Assembly (NCBI RefSeq): GCF_018308945.1
Contig: NZ_CP070501.1
Location: forward strand, 682,001-746,000
DNA: 64,000 bases
Direction of reading: 5' to 3'
From: Agrococcus sp. Marseille-Q4369
Lineage (GTDB): Bacteria > Actinomycetota > Actinomycetes > Actinomycetales > Microbacteriaceae
Below, one piece after another: positions 54,746-64,000 of the stretch. Position numbers and translations under genes: made by a program. The notes under the pieces were generated by a model. It was not told the origin of the DNA. It worked only from the letters and a program-made list of their open reading frames with translations, and did not search any database. The first letter of the stretch is position 1. Each line of letters starts with the position of its first letter.

Positions 54746-55420
54746 CTATAAGCCGGTCGCACGGTTTCCCGTGATTGCCGTGCCGATGCGCAGGTGTGTC
54801 GCGCCGTGGTCGAGCGCCTCGCGCCAGTCCCCGCTCATGCCGGCGGAGATCCAGTCGGCGGCGGGGTCGATCGCCCGCACGCGCTCGGCGAGCGCGGCGA
54901 GCCGCTCGAAGGCGCGCGCCGGCTCCTCGTCGAGCGGCGCGACCGCCATGACGCCCCGGAGCCGGAGCGCCGGAGATGCGGCGACGCGCTCGGCGAGCGC
55001 GTCGAGCCGAGCGGGCGCGACGCCGCCGCGGTCGGGGTCGTCGGTCAGGTTGATCTGCACGAGCGCGTCGCGCACGGGGCGCTCGTCGCCCGGCTCACCG
55101 CCCTCGAGCGCCTCGACGAGCTCGTCGGAGTCGATCGAGTGCAGCACGTGGGCGTAGCGGGCCACCTGGCGCGCCTTCTTGCGCTGCAGCTGGCCGACGA
55201 AGTGCCACGTGAGTCCGAGGCCCTCGAGCTCCACCGCCTTGTCTCGCGACTCCGGGTGGCGGCTCTCGCCGAAGTGCCGGTGGCCCGCCTCGGCGAGCTC
55301 GCGCACGAGCGACGCGGGGTGGAGCTTCGTCACGACGACGAGCGTCACCTCGCGCCCGCGGCGCGCGCCCTCGAGCTCGTCGAGGAACGCGGCCAGGCGG
55401 GCGGCGGGGGTGTCGGTCAC
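54746..55420 (-). CDS. yggS: YggS/PLPBP family PLP-binding protein
   Basis: A 224-residue protein with the PLP-binding barrel of the alanine-racemase N-domain type. VVVTKLHPASLVRELAEAGHRHFGESR (about residues 27-53) has the lysine that binds PLP, followed by the FGESR phosphate motif. VRIGTAITG at the end is also conserved. It maintains vitamin B6 and amino acid balance rather than acting as a racemase, as known for the family. The GTG at 55420 lies one base after the ftsZ stop. Confidence 0.95.
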   Translation of the reverse strand: MTDTPAARLAAFLDELEGARRGREVTLVVVTKLHPASLVRELAEAGHRHFGESRHPESRDKAVELEGLGLTWHFVGQLQRKKARQVARYAHVLHSIDSDELVEALEGGEPGDERPVRDALVQINLTDDPDRGGVAPARLDALAERVAASPALRLRGVMAVAPLDEEPARAFERLAALAERVRAIDPAADWISAGMSGDWREALDHGATHLRIGTAITGNRATGL

Positions 55421-55421
55421 G

Positions 55422-56588
55422 TCAGCGGAGGAAGTCGGGGAGGAACTCGTCCTCCTCCTCGTCCACCTGGGTGAGCGGCTGCACCGGTCCGGTGAGATGG
55501 TCGGCGACGGGCGGGGCCGGGATCGGCCGGCGCTCGGCGGGGGCCTCGTGCGCACTCGGGGCGCTGTGCGACGACTCGCGCAGGCCCATCTCGGTGCGCG
55601 CCGCGGTACGGATGACGGAGTCGTCGTCCTTCGCGATAGGGCCGGCGCCGTCGAAGCCTGCGGCGATGACCGTCACGCGCACCTCGTCGCCGAGCGTGTC
55701 GTCGATGACCGTGCCGAAGATGATGTTCGCCTCGGGGTGCACGGCCTCCTGCACGAGCTTGGCCGCGTCGTAGGTCTCGTGGATGCCCAGGTTGCTCCCC
55801 GCCTGGATCGAGAGCAGCACCCCGTGCGCGCCGTCGATCTTCGCCTCGAGCAGCGGGCTCGCGACGGCGAGCTCGGCCGCCTTGATGGCGCGGTCGGCGC
55901 CGCGCGACGAGCCGATCCCCATGAGCGCGGAGCCCGCGCCCTGCATGACGGACTTCACGTCGGCGAAGTCGACGTTGATGAGGCCCGGCGTCGTGATGAG
56001 GTCGGTGATGCCCTGCACGCCCGCGAGCAGCACCTGGTCGGCGGTCTCGAAGGCCTCGACCATCGAGATGCCCATGTCGCTGATCTCGAGCAGGCGGTCG
56101 TTCGGCACGACGATGAGCGTGTCGACCTCGTTCTTGAGCGCCTCGACGCCCGCCTCGGCCTGCGCCTGGCGGCGGCGGCCCTCGAACGAGAACGGCTTCG
56201 TCACGACGCCGACGGTGAGCGCACCGAGGCTCTTCGCGATGCGAGCCACGACGGGCGCGCCGCCCGTGCCCGTGCCGCCGCCCTCGCCGGCGGTGACGAA
56301 GACCATGTCGGCACCCGCGAGCGCCTCCTCGATCTCCTCCGCGTGGTCCTCGGCGGCGCGGCGACCGACCTCGGGGTCGGCGCCCGCGCCGAGGCCCTTG
56401 GTGAGCTCGCGGCCGACGTCGAGCTTGACGTCGGCATCGCTGAGCAGCAGCGCCTGCGCGTCGGTGTTGATGGCGATGAACTCGACGCCGCGCAGGCCGA
56501 GGTCGATCATGCGGTTCACGGCGTTCACGCCGCCGCCGCCCACGCCGACCACCTTGATGACGGCGAGGTAGTTGTTGTTGGAAGTCAC
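55422..56588 (-). CDS. ftsZ: Cell division protein FtsZ
   Basis: A 388-residue tubulin-like GTPase that forms the division ring. [17 protein letters not shown] starts the nucleotide fold, and [19 protein letters not shown] (about residues 97-115) is the tubulin signature. The T7 loop [11 protein letters not shown] (about 200-210) carries the catalytic aspartates. A Pro/Glu-rich linker leads to [13 protein letters not shown], the C-terminal peptide that binds SepF. The ATG at 56588 is inside its own control region, where an imperfect palindrome lies 23 nt upstream. Confidence 0.97.
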   Translation of the reverse strand: MTSNNNYLAVIKVVGVGGGGVNAVNRMIDLGLRGVEFIAINTDAQALLLSDADVKLDVGRELTKGLGAGADPEVGRRAAEDHAEEIEEALAGADMVFVTAGEGGGTGTGGAPVVARIAKSLGALTVGVVTKPFSFEGRRRQAQAEAGVEALKNEVDTLIVVPNDRLLEISDMGISMVEAFETADQVLLAGVQGITDLITTPGLINVDFADVKSVMQGAGSALMGIGSSRGADRAIKAAELAVASPLLEAKIDGAHGVLLSIQAGSNLGIHETYDAAKLVQEAVHPEANIIFGTVIDDTLGDEVRVTVIAAGFDGAGPIAKDDDSVIRTAARTEMGLRESSHSAPSAHEAPAERRPIPAPPVADHLTGPVQPLTQVDEEEDEFLPDFLR

Positions 56589-56610
56589 GGTCCCGGCCCC
56601 TCGATCGAAC

Positions 56611-56628
56611 TCTCAACCTCTAGTTGAA
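56611..56628. promoter_or_regulatory. Imperfect palindrome upstream of ftsZ
   Basis: On the ftsZ strand, CTTCAACTAGAGGTTGAG has arms CTTCAAC and GTTGAG that pair around TAGAG with one mismatch. It lies 23 nt before the ATG and could be a regulator site or promoter element. Confidence 0.35.
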
Positions 56629-56789
56629 GTTTAGAGAATTCCTCACTTCATGCTGACGACTCCGACGCTACGGGCGGCGGGCACGCTCGCCCGGGAGCGA
56701 CTCGGTGTGTCGGCGCACGTCGCGACAAGAAAAAGAATCGTCAGATTCCGCGCGCGGTCGCAGCGGGGTCGCGGGAGCGCGAACCGCCG

Positions 56790-57899
56790 TCAGGAGCCGC
56801 TCACGACGGGCGTCTCGGGCGCGCTGACGTCGAGCACGAGCGCGAGCGCGGGATCCTGCGTCTCGAGCAGCGCGGCGAGCACGTCGGCCTTCAGCTGGCT
56901 CTCGTCGGCGCCGCCCCACAGCACCGTCTGGCCGCTGTGCAGCGAGAGCTGGATGTCGGACGGCGTCGGCGCCGCGATCGTCGCGGTCGTCTCGAGCACG
57001 CTCCGCGGCACCGAGACGAGCACGGTCGCGACCGCCTCGAACTCCTCGCTGCCCACCTCGACGCCGTCGAGCCGTGGCAGCGCCGCGGTCGACTCGTCGA
57101 CGCCGCCGAGCACGACCCCGGCCGCGTCGATGACCGCCTCGCCGCTCTCGCCCGGCACGATCGCCGCAGGCTCGCGCTCGACGATCCGCACGATCACGGT
57201 CGACGGCGGCACGATGTCGACGCGGAAGGACTCGATCTGCGGGATGGCCTGGAGCCGCTCCGCGACCCGCTCCTCGGTGACGGTCGCGATCGGCTGGCCG
57301 ATCGAGTCGGCGAGTGCTTGCTGCACCGCGGCCGCGCCGAGCCGCTCGGCGCCCTCGACCCGCACCTCGCGCACCGACATGAGCGGCGACCAGACGAGCC
57401 CGACGAGCACCGCGAGGGCGATCGCGAGCCCGCCGACGGTCAGCAGCGCGGTCCGCAGCTGGCGGCGGCGCGCGGCCGTGAAGCGCCGCACCTCCGCGCG
57501 CTCCCGGCGCACGCGCGCGCGCTTCGCGGCGCGAGCGGCGCGAGCGGTCTCGCGCGCCTCGGTGCGCTCGGCGCGGCGCTGCTCGCGCTCCGCCTCGCGC
57601 CACGCCCGGTCGACGCGCTGCGCGTGCGAGCCGCCCTCGTCGAGCGGCTCGACCGACGCCGTCCCCGCGACCGCGCCGCCCGCATCCGCCCCCTCGCCCT
57701 CGTCGAGGTCGCCGTAGGCGCTCAGCGCCCACCGCCGCTGCGGCACCGACTCGGCGGCCTCCCGCTCGAGCGCCTCGCGCCGGAGCGCCTCGCGCCGCGC
57801 GCGCACGAGCTCGGCGAGGTCCATGGTCCGCTCCCCCGCCTCCTCGGCTTCGGGTGCGGGCTCGGGCTCGACCGGCTCGAAGCCGTCGGGTCGCCTCAC
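56790..57899 (-). CDS. ftsQ: Cell division protein FtsQ (POTRA domain)
   Basis: A 369-residue single-pass membrane protein that connects the divisome to septal wall synthesis. The cytoplasmic N-terminus (about 185 residues) is unusually long and Arg/Glu rich ([38 protein letters not shown]). The membrane helix is [21 protein letters not shown], followed by the POTRA domain ([22 protein letters not shown]) and the FtsQ beta domain. The GTG at 57899 overlaps the murC stop (GTGA). Confidence 0.94.
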   Translation of the reverse strand: MRRPDGFEPVEPEPAPEAEEAGERTMDLAELVRARREALRREALEREAAESVPQRRWALSAYGDLDEGEGADAGGAVAGTASVEPLDEGGSHAQRVDRAWREAEREQRRAERTEARETARAARAAKRARVRRERAEVRRFTAARRRQLRTALLTVGGLAIALAVLVGLVWSPLMSVREVRVEGAERLGAAAVQQALADSIGQPIATVTEERVAERLQAIPQIESFRVDIVPPSTVIVRIVEREPAAIVPGESGEAVIDAAGVVLGGVDESTAALPRLDGVEVGSEEFEAVATVLVSVPRSVLETTATIAAPTPSDIQLSLHSGQTVLWGGADESQLKADVLAALLETQDPALALVLDVSAPETPVVSGS

Positions 57900-59311
57900 G
57901 CCTCGCCGCCCTCCTCGAGCGCCGAGAGCACCTGCGGGATGATGCGGTAGACGTCGCCGCACGAGAGCGTCACGATGATGTCGCCCTCGCGCGCGAGCGC
58001 GGCGGCACGCTCGGCAGCGCGCTGCCAGTCGGGCAGGTAGTCGACGTCGGCCGGGTCGGCGAACCGCTCGGCGACGAGCGCGCCGGTGACGCCCGGGATG
58101 GGGTCCTCGCGCGCGCCGTAGACGTCGAGCACGACGGTGTGGTCGGCGACGCGCTCGTAGACGGCCGCGAAGTCGCCGGCCATGTCGCGCGTGCGGGTGT
58201 AGAGGTGCGGCTGGTGGATCGCGATGATGCGCCCGTCGCCGATGACGCTGCGGGCTGCGGTGAGCGCGGCGTCGACCTCGGCGGGGTGGTGCGCGTAGTC
58301 GTCGAAGACGCGCACGCCGCGGCGCTCGCCGTGCAGCTCGAATCGGCGACCGGTGCCGCGGAACGCGCCGAGCGCCCGCGCCGCCTCGGCCGGGGCGATG
58401 CCGAGCGCGACGAGGGTCGCGAGGGCGCCCGCCGCGTTCACGGCGTTGTGCCTGCCGGGCACGCCGGCGGAGAGCTCGAAGCGGGTGCCGGCGACCTCGA
58501 CGGTGCACTCGGCGCTCTCGCCGAGGCGGACGTCGAGGATGCGCACGTCGGCGCCCTCGGCCTCCCCGAAGGTCACGACGCGCTCGTGCGAGATCGACTC
58601 GCGGACGCGGCGCGCGCCCGGGTCGTCGATCGAGATGACGACGGCCTCGCTCGCGCGGTTGGCGAACTCGGCGAACGCGGCGTCGAACGCCTCCGGGGTG
58701 CCGTAGTGGTCGAGGTGGTCGGTGTCGACGTTCGTGATGAGCGCGACCGCGACGTCGTAGAGCAGGAAGGAGCCGTCCGACTCGTCGGCCTCGAGCACGA
58801 AGACGTCGGAGTCGCCGTGGCCGCTCGAGACGCTGAGCCCGGCGATGATGCCGCCGTTCACGAAGCCCGCCTCGATGCCGAGGCCGTGCAGCCCGACGAC
58901 GAGCATCCCCGTCGTCGTCGTCTTGCCGTGCGCGCCCGCGACCGCGACGACGCGCTTGCCGCGCGCGAGCACGTGCAGGGCCTGCGAGCGGTGGAGCACG
59001 GGGATGCCTGCCTCACGCGCCGCGACGAGCTCGGGGTTGTCGGGCCACAGCGCGCTCGTGACCACCACCGCATCCGCCCGGTGCTCGCCCTCGACGGGGA
59101 CGTTCGCCGCATCGTGGCCGATCGCGACGCTCGCGCCGCGCTCGCGCAGCCGGTCGACGGTCGCCGAGCCCGAGCGGTCGGAGCCCGAGACGGCGATGCC
59201 GGCGTCGAGCATCATGTGCGCGATGCCCGACATGCCGGAGCCGCCGATGCCGATGAAGTGCGCGCGCTCGATCGACGCGGGGATCGGCTGGGTCAGGTCT
59301 GGTTCGATCAC
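57896..59311 (-). CDS. murC: UDP-N-acetylmuramate-L-alanine ligase
   Basis: A 471-residue Mur ligase that adds L-alanine to UDP-MurNAc. The N-terminal Rossmann segment has [17 protein letters not shown], and the ATP loop [12 protein letters not shown] (about residue 117). The central motifs [12 protein letters not shown] (about 163-174) and [10 protein letters not shown] (about 296-305) follow. [14 protein letters not shown] (about 341-354) is the C-terminal Mur ligase motif. Length is normal. Both ends overlap neighbours by 4 nt (GTGA). Confidence 0.97.
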   Translation of the reverse strand: MIEPDLTQPIPASIERAHFIGIGGSGMSGIAHMMLDAGIAVSGSDRSGSATVDRLRERGASVAIGHDAANVPVEGEHRADAVVVTSALWPDNPELVAAREAGIPVLHRSQALHVLARGKRVVAVAGAHGKTTTTGMLVVGLHGLGIEAGFVNGGIIAGLSVSSGHGDSDVFVLEADESDGSFLLYDVAVALITNVDTDHLDHYGTPEAFDAAFAEFANRASEAVVISIDDPGARRVRESISHERVVTFGEAEGADVRILDVRLGESAECTVEVAGTRFELSAGVPGRHNAVNAAGALATLVALGIAPAEAARALGAFRGTGRRFELHGERRGVRVFDDYAHHPAEVDAALTAARSVIGDGRIIAIHQPHLYTRTRDMAGDFAAVYERVADHTVVLDVYGAREDPIPGVTGALVAERFADPADVDYLPDWQRAAERAAALAREGDIIVTLSCGDVYRIIPQVLSALEEGGEA

Positions 59312-60390
59312 GGCTGCCTCCTCGTGGCGGCGGCCCGCTCGATGAGATCGCACATCCGGTCGCTGCCGTCGCTCGCGCCGGCTCCCGCGGAGGCGGAGGC
59401 CATCGCCGCGAGGCGATCGGCGTCCCGCAGCAGCGGCACGAGCCGCGCGCGTACCCATTCTGCCGTGAAGTCGGCGTCGGCGACGAGCTCGGCTCCCCCG
59501 GCCGCCACCTGGTCGGCCGCGTTGAGGCCCTGCTCGCCGTTGCCGTAGGGCAGCGGCACGTAGATCGCGGGCAGCCCGACGGCCATGAGCTCGGAGACCG
59601 TGAGGCTCCCGGCGCGGCACACGACGAGGTCGGCGGCGGCGAGGGCGAGGTGCATGCGGTCGAGGTACTCGATCGCGACGTAGTGCGGCACGGTCGCCGG
59701 CTCGAAGTCGGTCTGCCGGCCGCCCGAGAGGTGCAGGATCTGCCAGCCGGCGTCGACGATGTCGCCCGCTGCCGCGACGATCGCGCGGTTGATCGACCGG
59801 GCGCCCTGCGAGCCGCCGGTGACGAGCAGGGTCGGCCGTTCGGCGTCGAGGCCGAGCTCGGCGAGCGCCTCGGCGCGGAGGCCAGCGCGGTCGAGGGCGG
59901 TGATCTCGGGGCGCAGCGGCATGCCGACGAGCTCGCCCGGCAGCCTCGTCGAGCGGTAGGAGATGCCGACGAACTCGGTCCAGCGGGCGCCGAGCAGGTT
60001 GGCCATGCCGGGCTTCGCGTTGGCCTCGTGGATGACGATCGGCACGCGCTCGAGCCGCGCGGCGCGGTAGGCGGGGGCCGACGCGTAGCCGCCGAAGCCG
60101 ACCACGACCTCGATGCGCCGCTCGCGGATGAGCGCGCGCACCTCGGCGACCGCGCGTCGCCAGCGGCCCGGGAACCGCAGCGCGGCGAGGTCGGGGCGGC
60201 GCGGGAAGGGCAGCTTCTCGATCGTGGCGAGCTCGAGGCCCGCGCCCGGCACGAGCTCGCGCTCGAGCCCCTCGCGCGTGCCGAGCACGACGAGCTCGGC
60301 GCCCGGGTGCCGCTCGCGGAGCCGCTGCGCGGTCGCGAGCAGGGGGTTCACGTGGCCGGCGGTGCCGCCGCCGGCGAGCAGGACGCGCAT
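59308..60390 (-). CDS. murG: Undecaprenyl-PP-MurNAc-pentapeptide GlcNAc transferase
   Basis: A 360-residue membrane-associated glycosyltransferase (GT28) that makes lipid II from lipid [22 protein letters not shown] (residues 4-24) is the first G-loop. [14 protein letters not shown] (about 120) follows, and [15 protein letters not shown] (about 190-204) is the second G-loop. [24 protein letters not shown] (about 271-294) binds UDP-GlcNAc. The start ATG at 60390 lies 2 nt after the ftsW stop. Confidence 0.97.
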   Translation of the reverse strand: MRVLLAGGGTAGHVNPLLATAQRLRERHPGAELVVLGTREGLERELVPGAGLELATIEKLPFPRRPDLAALRFPGRWRRAVAEVRALIRERRIEVVVGFGGYASAPAYRAARLERVPIVIHEANAKPGMANLLGARWTEFVGISYRSTRLPGELVGMPLRPEITALDRAGLRAEALAELGLDAERPTLLVTGGSQGARSINRAIVAAAGDIVDAGWQILHLSGGRQTDFEPATVPHYVAIEYLDRMHLALAAADLVVCRAGSLTVSELMAVGLPAIYVPLPYGNGEQGLNAADQVAAGGAELVADADFTAEWVRARLVPLLRDADRLAAMASASAGAGASDGSDRMCDLIERAAATRRQP

Positions 60391-60392
60391 CG

Positions 60393-61613
60393 TCAGTCCC
60401 GCGCCTCGAGGAGCGCGCCGCGCACGGTCGGGTTGTCGACCCGCTCGAGCGAGAGCACGATGCCGACGATGAGCAGCGCCGCGATGAGCTGCGAGCCGCC
60501 GGAGGAGATGAACGGCAGCGGCACGCCGAGCACGGGCAGCAGGCCGAGCACGACGCCGATGTTGACGATGGCCTGGCCGACGAGCCACACCATCGCGGCG
60601 CCGGTGACGACGCGCGTCATCTGCAGCGACGCGTGGCGCACGATGCGCAGCATGGTCCAGGCGAGGAGCGCGAACAGCGCGAGCACGACGGCGGCGCCGA
60701 GCAGCCCGAGCTCCTCGCCGATGATCGCGAAGATGTAGTCGTTGTCGGCCTCTGGCAGCCACGACCACTTCGCGCTCGAGTTGCCGAGCCCGACGCCGAA
60801 GAGGCCGCCCGCAGAGAGCGCCCAGGTGCCGTGCAGCTGCTGCCAGCAGCCGGAGTAGTAGTCGGCGTCGGTGCAGCCCTGGATGAAGGCGGTCACGCGG
60901 CGCACGCGCGACGGGCTCGAGAGCACGACCGGGACGGCGAGCAGGCCGAGCCCGACGGCGGGCAGCACGAGGTGCCACCACTTGACGCCCGCGAACCACA
61001 GCGCGCCGAACGAGAGCAGCGCCATGATGACGACGGTGCCCAGGTCGCTGCCGAGGAGGACGAGGCCGATCGAGAGGCCCGCGACGGGACCTGCCGGGAT
61101 CCACGCCTGCCAGAAGCTGTGGATGCGCGACTGCTTGCGCGTCATGATCATCGCGAGCCACACGCACAGCGCGACCTTCACGAACTCGGACGGCTGCAGC
61201 GAGAAGCCGCCGACGCCGATCCAGTTGCGGTTGCCGTTCGCGCCGAAGCCGAGCGGCGTGAAGACGAGCACCTGCAGCGCGATGCCGAGCATGATGCCGA
61301 GCCACGCGAGGCGCTGCCACGTCGTGGCCGGCATGCGGGCCGCGAGCAGCATGAGCACGACGCCGACGGCGGCGAACGCCGCTTGCTTCGCGAAGTCGGT
61401 GAAGAACGAGCCGCCCGCGACGTAGGCCTCGACCGACGACGACGAGAGCACCATGATGAGGCCGAAGGCGACGAGGAAGAGCGTCGTGCCCGAGAGCAGG
61501 GCCGCGTTGAGGGTCGGCGCGCCGAAGACCGCGCGCACGCGCACGAGCGCGCGTCGGCCCATGCGGGCCGCTCGGGCGTCAGCCGCCGGGGCGGGAGCCG
61601 TCGTGGTCGCCAC
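60393..61613 (-). CDS. ftsW: Septal peptidoglycan glycosyltransferase FtsW
   Basis: A 406-residue SEDS-family membrane protein with about ten helices that polymerises glycan at the septum. [27 protein letters not shown] (about residues 129-155) holds catalytic-core residues. [18 protein letters not shown] (about 290-307) and [26 protein letters not shown] (about 360-385) are the standard family segments. The first 35 nt of this gene overlap the end of murD, a longer overlap than any other in the cluster. The start is GTG 61613. Confidence 0.95.
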   Translation of the reverse strand: MATTTAPAPAADARAARMGRRALVRVRAVFGAPTLNAALLSGTTLFLVAFGLIMVLSSSSVEAYVAGGSFFTDFAKQAAFAAVGVVLMLLAARMPATTWQRLAWLGIMLGIALQVLVFTPLGFGANGNRNWIGVGGFSLQPSEFVKVALCVWLAMIMTRKQSRIHSFWQAWIPAGPVAGLSIGLVLLGSDLGTVVIMALLSFGALWFAGVKWWHLVLPAVGLGLLAVPVVLSSPSRVRRVTAFIQGCTDADYYSGCWQQLHGTWALSAGGLFGVGLGNSSAKWSWLPEADNDYIFAIIGEELGLLGAAVVLALFALLAWTMLRIVRHASLQMTRVVTGAAMVWLVGQAIVNIGVVLGLLPVLGVPLPFISSGGSQLIAALLIVGIVLSLERVDNPTVRGALLEARD

Positions 61614-63075
61614 GAGCCCCCCTCTCCCGCACCGCGTCGGCGAACCGGTCGCCGCGCTCCGCGTAGTCGATGAACTGGTCCATGGATGCCGCCGCCGGGG
61701 CCAGCAGGACCGTCGCGCCTGGCTCGGCGTGCGACGCGGCCGCCTCGACGGCGATCCGCATCACCGATCCAGTGTCGGGCGTGTCGACCTCGACGACCGG
61801 GATGCCGGGCGCGTGTCGCGCGAACGCCTCGACGACGGGCGCGCGGTCGACGCCGATCACGATGGCGGCTGCGACGCGGCGCGCGTGCTTCGCGACGAGC
61901 GGCGCGACGTCGGCGCCCTTGAAGAGCCCGCCGACGATCCACACGACGGGGTCGAAGGCGCTGAGCGAGCCCTCGGCCGCGTGCGGGTTCGTCGCCTTCG
62001 AGTCGTCGACGAAGCGCACGCCGTCGACGATCGCGACGAGCTCGGTGCGGTGGCGGTCGAGCCGGAACGAGCGGATGGCCTCCCGCACGTGGGCGGGCTC
62101 GGCGCCGAACGCGCGCGCGAGCGCCGCGGCCGCGAGCACGTTGCGCGCCATGTGCGGCGAGCGGAGCCCGCCGGGCTCGAGGTCGTCGAGGTGCGCGAGC
62201 TCGAGCGCGCTCGAGCGGCGCTCGTCGAGGAAGGCGCGATCGACGAGCACGCCGTCGACGATGCCGAGGTCGCTCGGGCCCGGCACGCCGAGCGAGAAGC
62301 CGATCGCGCGGCAGCCCTCGACGACGTCGGCGTCCTCGACGAGCCGCATGGTCGCGTCGTCCTCCACGTTGTAGACCGCCGCGACGCGAGCGTTGCCGTA
62401 CACCTTCCCCTTGGCGGCGCGGTACGCATCCGCCGACCCGTGCCAGTCGAGGTGGTCGTCGTCGATGTTGAGGCACGCGGCCGAGTGCGGCCAGAGCGCC
62501 CCTGGACCGTCGATCGGCAGGCTGTGGAGCTGGAAGCTCGAGAGCTCGACGACGAGCACGTCGAAGCCCTCGGGGTCGCGCACGGCGTCGAGCACGGGCG
62601 TGCCGATGTTGCCGACCGGCGCGACGCGCCTGCCCGCCTCGCGCAGCATGTGCGCGGTGAGCTGGGTGGTCGTGGTCTTGCCGTTCGTGCCGGTGACGAG
62701 GATCCACTCCGCGGCGCGCACCTTGTCGCGCACGCGCCACGCGAGCTCGATGTCGCCCCAGACGGGGATGCCCCGCTCGGCGGCCGCGGTCAGCCACGGG
62801 TGGTCGGGGCGCAGCCCTGGCGAGGAGATCACGAGCTCCGCCTCCGACAGCGCCGCCGGCGACTCGTCGCGGCCGGCCTCGACGATCGGCACGCCGAGCA
62901 CGCCGAGGATCGTCCGCCGCTCGTCGTCGACGCGCTCGGCGATCGCGGTGACGTCGGCGCCGAGCTCGACGAGCGTGTCGACGGCGGCGAAGCCCGTCAC
63001 GCCGAGGCCGAGCACCGCGACGCGGAGGCCCTTCCAGTCGGCGTGCCAGGAGGTGAGGTCGTCGAGCCGGCTCAC
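61579..63075 (-). CDS. murD: UDP-N-acetylmuramoylalanine-D-glutamate ligase
   Basis: A 498-residue Mur ligase that adds D-glutamate. The N-terminal fold begins VAVLGLGVTGFAAVDTLVELG, and the ATP motif VTGTNGKTTTTQL is at about residue 129. VVELSSFQL and ACLNIDDDHLDWHGS (about 196-211) are present. RNVLAAAALARAFG (about 304) and KATNPHAAEGSLSAFDPVVWIVGG (about 342-365) are the later Mur motifs. It is longer than Escherichia coli MurD by about 60 residues. It starts at GTG 63075, overlapping the mraY stop (GTGA). Confidence 0.96.
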   Translation of the reverse strand: MSRLDDLTSWHADWKGLRVAVLGLGVTGFAAVDTLVELGADVTAIAERVDDERRTILGVLGVPIVEAGRDESPAALSEAELVISSPGLRPDHPWLTAAAERGIPVWGDIELAWRVRDKVRAAEWILVTGTNGKTTTTQLTAHMLREAGRRVAPVGNIGTPVLDAVRDPEGFDVLVVELSSFQLHSLPIDGPGALWPHSAACLNIDDDHLDWHGSADAYRAAKGKVYGNARVAAVYNVEDDATMRLVEDADVVEGCRAIGFSLGVPGPSDLGIVDGVLVDRAFLDERRSSALELAHLDDLEPGGLRSPHMARNVLAAAALARAFGAEPAHVREAIRSFRLDRHRTELVAIVDGVRFVDDSKATNPHAAEGSLSAFDPVVWIVGGLFKGADVAPLVAKHARRVAAAIVIGVDRAPVVEAFARHAPGIPVVEVDTPDTGSVMRIAVEAAASHAEPGATVLLAPAAASMDQFIDYAERGDRFADAVRERGARGDHDGSRPGG

Positions 63076-64000
63076 GGGGTCGCGACCTGCCACTGGAAGT
63101 AGAACAGGCCGACGCCCGCCGCGACGCAGAGCCCCGCGATGATCCAGAAGCGCACGACGACCGTGATCTCGGCCCAGCCCTTGAGCTCGAAGTGGTGGTG
63201 CAGCGGGCTCATGAGGAAGATGCGCTTGCCGCCCGTGATCTTGAAGTAGGCGCGCTGCACGATGACGGAGCCGGTCGTGATGATCGGCAGGCCCGCGATG
63301 AGCAGCAGCAGCAGGTGCGTGTCGGTCATGACCGCGAGGCCCGCGAGGGCGCCGCCGAGCGCGAGGGAGCCGACGTCGCCCATGAACACCTGCGCGGGGC
63401 TCGTGTTCCACCACAGGAAGCCGATGAGCGCGGCGGCGATCGTGGCCGCGAGCGTCGCGACGTCGAGCGGCTGCAGCACGTCGTAGCAGCGGAAGAGATC
63501 CTCCTCCGCCGCGCCGGGCGTGAAGCACGACTGGTTGAACTGCCAGAAGGCGATGAAGGCGTAGCCGATCATCGACAGGATCATCGAGCCGGTCGCGAGG
63601 CCGTCGAGCCCGTCGGTGACGTTGACCGCGTTCGCCGCCGAGACGTTGATGAGCGTGATCCACAGCACGAAGACGATGACGCCGAGCGCGCCCCACGGTG
63701 CGACGTCGAGCCACGGGATGTCGCGGACGCCCGAGATGACCGGGTCGACGACGGGCCGGCCGCTCGGGCCGACGGGCACGGTGACGGCGAGCACCCCGAA
63801 CGCGACCGATACGACGAGCTGGCCGAGCACCTTCGCCCAGCCGCCGAGGCCGAGCGAGCGCTGGTTCGAGATCTTCAGGAAGTCGTCGACGAAGCCGACG
63901 ACGCCCATCCCGACGATGAGCAGCAGCACGAGCAGCACCGGCACGGTCGGCGGGTCCTGCCCGAGGAGCTTCCCGCCGAAGTAGCCCGCGAGGATCGCGA
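63072..64000 (-). CDS. mraY: Phospho-N-acetylmuramoyl-pentapeptide transferase (partial)
   Basis: The 3' 309 codons of the enzyme that makes lipid I. The 5' end lies beyond the window, as the frame stays open to 64000. Catalytic residues are visible in VGFVDDFLKI (paired aspartates) and NVTDGLDGLATGSM. FMGDVGSLALGGAL and the C-terminal SPLHHHFELKGWAE follow. Several membrane helices separate them. It is first in the visible order mraY-murD-ftsW-murG-murC-ftsQ-ftsZ. Confidence 0.96.
   Translation of the reverse strand, partial: AILAGYFGGKLLGQDPPTVPVLLVLLLIVGMGVVGFVDDFLKISNQRSLGLGGWAKVLGQLVVSVAFGVLAVTVPVGPSGRPVVDPVISGVRDIPWLDVAPWGALGVIVFVLWITLINVSAANAVNVTDGLDGLATGSMILSMIGYAFIAFWQFNQSCFTPGAAEEDLFRCYDVLQPLDVATLAATIAAALIGFLWWNTSPAQVFMGDVGSLALGGALAGLAVMTDTHLLLLLIAGLPIITTGSVIVQRAYFKITGGKRIFLMSPLHHHFELKGWAEITVVVRFWIIAGLCVAAGVGLFYFQWQVATP

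Overview
This 64 kb window is chromosomal DNA from a very GC-rich actinobacterium. I infer the family Microbacteriaceae (an Agrococcus-like genus would fit), although no rRNA is present to settle it. The evidence is: codons that nearly always end in G or C; many 1-4 nt stop/start overlaps; many genes whose start codon lies 6-7 nt after a TANNNT box, which is the leaderless layout common in actinobacteria; an actinobacterial aa3 oxidase with a CtaF subunit; DivIVA/SepF/YggT beside ftsZ; a DUF222-HNH protein; a type II truncated haemoglobin; and a putative mycothiol-dependent reductase.

Layout. (a) 1-1433: the 3' part of a lower-GC accessory gene, possibly an Hsp90-like ATPase, cut by the window edge. 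(b) 1.6-10.4 kb: housekeeping and small metabolic genes around valS, a small ArsR-type regulator locus, a methyltransferase and an M3 peptidase. (c) 10.4-14.9 kb: a remnant of an Ig-like surface protein, then an iron-siderophore ABC operon (ATPase, lipoprotein, fused double permease) behind a perfect DtxR-type iron box. (d) 14.9-19.8 kb: the proteostasis block tig-clpP1-clpP2-clpX, read leftward, with a CopC-like gene facing it. (e) 20.0-25.1 kb: a sigK/rskA sigma/anti-sigma pair, an EamA transporter, a zinc-ribbon protein, RraA-like and PhzF-like enzymes, and a frameshifted PEP mutase/isocitrate lyase-family gene. (f) 25.1-38.98 kb: a sugar-nucleotide-epimerase-like gene beside tRNA-Pro, small membrane proteins, a GH1 glucosidase, tRNA-Gly with a DUF222-HNH gene, nei-rpiB-reductase, pepN, mscS, truncated haemoglobin and a flavin dehydrogenase. 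(g) 39.0-47.5 kb: ctaC-ctaD-ctaF, an iron-sulfur carrier protein, an M20 dipeptidase, DUF3043, and hisD-nrdR-pyrD. (h) 47.5-47.9 kb: two oppositely oriented tandem arrays of 20-nt units. (i) 47.9-64 kb: dnaE, an RluD-type synthase, lspA, divIVA, yggT, sepF, yggS, ftsZ, ftsQ, murC, murG, ftsW, murD and mraY (running off the end). All are leftward and form the classical division and cell wall cluster.

How the genes work together. The last 13 kb builds lipid II (MraY, MurG after MurC and MurD) and places the septum (FtsZ, SepF, DivIVA, FtsQ, FtsW). Trigger factor, ClpP1P2 and ClpX form a folding and degradation unit. The iron operon is probably repressed by a DtxR-type regulator that covers its -10 box. 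The features least explained by known gene families are the repeat arrays at 7.4 kb, 30.4 kb and 47.6 kb, the 31-residue ORF after the ArsR-type regulator, the partial accessory gene at the left edge, and a short word (GGATGCG/CGCATCC) that recurs on both strands and goes with otherwise unusual codons. No complete new system is visible. The best lead for one is the left edge, which needs the sequence upstream.
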